From Bacteriovoracaceae bacterium (lineage in GTDB: Bacteria > Bdellovibrionota > Bacteriovoracia > Bacteriovoracales > Bacteriovoracaceae), in the NCBI GenBank assembly GCA_947448095.1, contig CANFNN010000086.1, positions 1 to 9,924 on the forward strand: a stretch of 9,924 nucleotides of DNA. Direction: 5' to 3'. This document shows, one piece after another, positions 7,201-9,924 of this stretch. Below the pieces are notes generated by a model. The model did not search any database. It had not been told where the DNA came from and saw only the letters and a program-made list of their open reading frames with translations. The translations under genes and the position numbers were made by a program. Within the stretch, counting starts at the first letter, position 1. Every line of letters begins with the position of its first letter.

Positions 7201-8775
7201 TTAGCTTTTAACGAAAGTGATATAAAATCCTTTCGCAAACTTATCCTTTCCTACAAGAGCAACAATATTGATCATCATGTCTTTTCCACCGATCTGATAA
7301 CTTTCTTTCTGGTGACAGCCTTCATTACTTGCAGACCGGTCACAAAGGTCTATCACTGTAGCTGCAAAGCCTTGGTCGCGAGCTGTGTCTAAAAGACTTT
7401 GCCCTGCGGAGGCGTTTTCTCTGATACCTATTAAATCTTCTGCTTCAGAATTAAGATGCTGAATAATTTTTTCAGAATTTAAAATCATAATAGGTCCTTG
7501 AGCACCCTCCATGAATTCTTTTAGAGTTCTTAAATAGGGACCATCTTCTTCCATATTTTGAACTTCGCCACCATCAGTGTTTTGTAACTCTTTAATCCTA
7601 GTTAAAATACTATTGATCGTATTTCTCAGAGGATGAATCTCTTTAAAAAGTGTATTTGAATTCAATTCTTTTTGGCGCCCTCTGAGAACTGCTTCAATTT
7701 GATACCTAATTTCATCCAGAGGACGAATTGTCATATAATAAAGGATTCCAAAGAAGAAAATTGCCACCATCCCTGCGGTGATTAAAGACTCTAAATAGGC
7801 TTTCGAATTATTGGAGGCTTCTCGTGCTAGCGAGCTCGGAGAGAAGATAATTGTAATTACAGCAACCACAACATCTCTGCCCATTTGTTTATCATGGGCC
7901 TTAATTGCACGGGCAATACCAATCTGATTTCCACCAAGATCTTGAATAACTTCCTTATCTTGATTGCTTTCCGTCTTATAAAACTTTAGAGCATCTACTG
8001 AAAATGGATCATTAACGATGGTGTTTAGACTCGACATCGGCCTGTAGACACGACCTTCAATGTCATAGAGTTTGTAACTTTGTACACCTTCTGCATCCTC
8101 ACCTTCTAGAAAGTCAGTTCGGATGTGATCAAGATTCTTCTCTCTTAAATGGGCACTATTCAAGTGATCCACTTCAGCGGCGTATTGTTTTCCTCGAAGA
8201 GCTATCTCTTTAATCAAAAGTTTCTTACTGTCTCTAAGGACTGGTAAAATAGTCAAAGTGATATTGATAGCAATGAAAATAAAAAGTAAAATCCCAACTA
8301 AGGCAGACCATTCATAACGTTCGTTAAATCCGTAGATTACTGGCATTAACTTATACTTAAATATCCATATGGGCTTAGCAATTAAGCTGTCCGGCATCGG
8401 CTCAACTTGTTTTAATTCATCATATGAATCGTCATCATCATCCTCACCACTTCTCGCCACTTTCTTCTTAATGATTACTTTCTTCTCAAGAACGTAAACA
8501 ACTTGAAGAATAACGTTTGGTAAAGCGATCTTGTCGCCGTCTTTTAGAGTAACTTTTTTAATAATTTTACCATTAACCAGAGTTCCGTTTGAACTTCCTA
8601 GGTCTTCTGCAAAAGCACTTTCTCCATTAACGGTAATTCTTAAATGCTTTTTGGAGATTCCTTCCACTGCAACTTGATGATCACAGTCCGCGGACCTACC
8701 AATTGAATTGTCCCCATCATTCAGAATGAATTCTTTACCGCGAAGCTTTCCACCAACGGCAACGAGTTTAAACAC
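7201..8775 (-). CDS. FHA domain - transmembrane sensor - HAMP-like/PAS-like protein without an output domain
   Basis: The N-terminal FHA domain (about 3-97) is complete: GR at 25-26, S41/H44, SSNGT at 61-65 and NG at 68-69. An acidic stretch with five consecutive Asp residues (112-116) follows. The first membrane span is about 157-180 and the second about 331-350. The roughly 150 residues between them should face the periplasm and resemble a sensor domain, with no specific ligand motif that I recognise. After the second span comes a HAMP-like segment (about 350-395, beginning RPLDEIRYQIEAVL) and a PAS-like domain (about 418-522). There is no kinase, cyclase or methyl-accepting region, so the signal must pass by protein contact. 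The start is GTG at 8775 behind a perfect GGAGG. An in-frame TGA lies about 11 codons upstream with no ATG in between. Overlap with the DUF192 gene is 8 bp. Confidence 0.88.
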   Translation of the reverse strand: MFKLVAVGGKLRGKEFILNDGDNSIGRSADCDHQVAVEGISKKHLRITVNGESAFAEDLGSSNGTLVNGKIIKKVTLKDGDKIALPNVILQVVYVLEKKVIIKKKVARSGEDDDDDSYDELKQVEPMPDSLIAKPIWIFKYKLMPVIYGFNERYEWSALVGILLFIFIAINITLTILPVLRDSKKLLIKEIALRGKQYAAEVDHLNSAHLREKNLDHIRTDFLEGEDAEGVQSYKLYDIEGRVYRPMSSLNTIVNDPFSVDALKFYKTESNQDKEVIQDLGGNQIGIARAIKAHDKQMGRDVVVAVITIIFSPSSLAREASNNSKAYLESLITAGMVAIFFFGILYYMTIRPLDEIRYQIEAVLRGRQKELNSNTLFKEIHPLRNTINSILTRIKELQNTDGGEVQNMEEDGPYLRTLKEFMEGAQGPIMILNSEKIIQHLNSEAEDLIGIRENASAGQSLLDTARDQGFAATVIDLCDRSASNEGCHQKESYQIGGKDMMINIVALVGKDKFAKGFYITFVKS

Positions 8776-9112
8776 TTTTAACCTCCAGAATATCTCCCTC
8801 TTTCAAATCAGAAGGGAGCTTCCCTGCCGGTAGTTCAAGTGTCTTATTGGCCCTGAAATAAATCCAAGTCATTCTCCATGGTTTAAGATTGCGAATGATT
8901 TTAATTATTTTATTTTCTGAACTGAGAAAAACAATATCGAGGTTATAGCGCATAAAAAATGTATGAATGGATCGACAGGGGTCCAAAAGTAATCCCTCTG
9001 CTCCTACAATTCTCTCCCTAAACATTAATCCGATAAGACGATCTAAGAGCGTTTCTGCAATGAGAATGTCTTTAGAGAGAATCTTATTACCGTAACTAAT
9101 CTGTATTTTCAC
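8768..9112 (-). CDS. DUF192 family protein
   Basis: This small protein (114 residues) matches the DUF192 family, whose biochemical role is not known to me. Visible family landmarks are a GLMFR motif at 28-32, histidine and methionine at H50 and M54, LDIVFL at 58-63, LELPAG at 92-97 and the EGD near the C-terminus (105-107). Many DUF192 proteins carry a signal peptide; this one has none and should be cytoplasmic. The start is GTG at 9112, overlapping the tadC stop codon as GTGA, with GGGG five bases upstream (9118-9121). The nearby ATG at 9114 is out of frame and stops at once. It sits between tadC and the FHA genes, so it probably belongs to the same machine, but no function can be assigned from the sequence. 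Confidence 0.88.
   Translation of the reverse strand: MKIQISYGNKILSKDILIAETLLDRLIGLMFRERIVGAEGLLLDPCRSIHTFFMRYNLDIVFLSSENKIIKIIRNLKPWRMTWIYFRANKTLELPAGKLPSDLKEGDILEVKSV
8782..8786 (-). promoter_or_regulatory. Strong ribosome binding site (GGAGG) of the FHA-sensor gene
   Basis: GGAGG on the minus strand lies six bases before the GTG at 8775, within the last codons of the DUF192 gene. It is the best Shine-Dalgarno sequence in the operon and decides the start, since no ATG is available nearby. It suggests this protein is made efficiently despite its GTG codon. Confidence 0.75.
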
Positions 9113-9924
9113 ATTTGCCCCGACATCATTTTCAATACCATTGGTGCAAAAATCGCCACCAGTACTGCTGGCAAAATAAAGAAAATCATAGGAATCAATA
9201 TTTTGGTGGCAGCAGTAGCACCGGCCTGTTCGGCACGTGCAGAACGTTTGACTCGTAATTCGCTTGAGAGCTGTTTGAGAAGTGGTCCAATAGAAGCACC
9301 CACCGAATCAGCAGCGATTAAAGTGGCGCAAAATGAGTTAATTTCAATAATATTCACTCTCCAACCCAGTTGTCTTAGGCCTTCGGCTCGCGAAGAACCA
9401 ATTTTTGTTTCTCGCACCAGTGTTTCAAATTCTTCATTTAAGGGACTAGAAGGAGCTTTTTCAATCACGCGTTGAATGGCCGCCATAAAATCCAGTCCTG
9501 CCTCAACTGATAGGGCAAGCATATCGACAATAAAAGGCATCGCTCTTAGAATCGCTTCGGCCCTATTACTTATTAGTCCACTTAACCAGACGTCTGGATA
9601 CATGTATCCAATGAGTCCCATGACTGGGGTAATTGCTAGGGGCCACGACTCTTCCATAATAAAGCGAACAATCAAAAATCCAAATGGTCCGCCTAAAATC
9701 ATAAAGAACTTCAGGGCCATAAATTCTTCAGGAGTCATGTCTTTAATCAAACCCGCGTTAGCGAGCTTTTGGCGATACTTCGCTCGGTACTTCTGTTTGT
9801 TTTTACCTTGAGTCATAGGAAGAAAATATCGTTTATAAAAAGGACGAGTAAGCTTTATAAAAATTGGCTGCTGTTTTACTTTCGCCGTATTTTCAGCATC
9901 TTCTAGTGCTTCCTGAGTTTTAAA
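9109..9924 (-). CDS. tadC: TadC-like inner-membrane platform protein of a Tad/Flp pilus or type II secretion-like system (5' end outside window)
   Basis: The reading frame is open without a stop from 9111 to the right edge, giving 271 codons plus stop. The ATG at 9816 is internal: the frame continues upstream through a basic stretch (around visible residues 24-33, KLTRPFYKRY) typical of TadC before its second helix pair. Typical TadC length is near 300, so about 25-40 residues, including an N-terminal membrane span, are missing. Membrane spans lie at about 71-89, 96-110 and 241-265 of the visible part. The type II secretion F domain spans about 128-256, with the TadC-like signature MLALSVEAGLDF at 135-146 and a conserved Arg/Ala-rich segment near 224-240. 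TadB and TadC form the membrane platform for the ATPase TadA, which drives Flp pilin assembly. tadB and tadA would be expected upstream, outside the window. It is the first visible gene of the FHA/PP2C operon. Confidence 0.88.
   Translation of the reverse strand, partial: FKTQEALEDAENTAKVKQQPIFIKLTRPFYKRYFLPMTQGKNKQKYRAKYRQKLANAGLIKDMTPEEFMALKFFMILGGPFGFLIVRFIMEESWPLAITPVMGLIGYMYPDVWLSGLISNRAEAILRAMPFIVDMLALSVEAGLDFMAAIQRVIEKAPSSPLNEEFETLVRETKIGSSRAEGLRQLGWRVNIIEINSFCATLIAADSVGASIGPLLKQLSSELRVKRSARAEQAGATAATKILIPMIFFILPAVLVAIFAPMVLKMMSGQM

Noticed and set aside
9203..9811. Long plus-strand reading frames opposite tadC
   Set aside because: They are antisense shadows of a clearly conserved TadC frame, with no recognisable domain and no ribosome binding site that I could support.
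1..9924. CRISPR arrays, tRNA/rRNA genes, insertion sequences, phage or toxin-antitoxin genes
   Set aside because: None seen: no regular repeats, no transposase motifs and no cloverleaf-like RNA sequences. Nearly every base is covered by the listed genes, and the largest gap is 47 bp.

Overview
This window is densely coding DNA from a Gram-negative bacterium, AT-rich by eye. Every gap between genes is under 50 bp. Three things fit a predatory or related bacterium of the Bdellovibrio/Bacteriovorax type: FHA-domain membrane proteins, a Tad-type pilus platform gene, and a receiver protein with a long acidic linker. That placement is inference; no rRNA or other strong taxonomic marker is present.

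Left part (1-1969): a housekeeping group. RNase PH (rph) and the XTP/dITP pyrophosphatase RdgB form a two-gene minus-strand unit with a 4-bp overlap; rdgB runs off the left edge. birA (biotin-protein ligase without the DNA-binding domain) lies divergently and is the only plus-strand gene. Its start codon is just 11 bp from that of rph. Its 3' end overlaps the next gene, on the opposite strand, by 9 bp.

Middle (1961-3283): a single receiver-domain protein with a long acidic linker and a helical C-terminus. It has its own candidate promoter, whose -10 box sits so close to the ATG that the message may be leaderless.

Right part (3331-9924): six minus-strand genes packed like one operon, read from right to left. 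They are tadC (cut by the right edge), a DUF192 protein, three membrane-anchored FHA proteins with four FHA domains in total, and a PP2C-type Ser/Thr phosphatase. Junctions are a 4-bp overlap, an 8-bp overlap, a 2-bp gap, a 38-bp overlap and a 3-bp gap, and three of the starts are GTG.

How they may work together: FHA domains bind phosphothreonine and PP2C removes such phosphates, so the operon encodes readers and an eraser next to a Tad inner-membrane platform protein. No kinase (writer) is in the window. Two FHA proteins share the order cytoplasmic FHA, one membrane span, outside TPR domain. The third has FHA, two membrane spans around an external domain, then HAMP-like and PAS-like parts. 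I infer a phosphothreonine-controlled Tad pilus or secretion machine, possibly with a dedicated membrane scaffold. This is the most notable content of the window.
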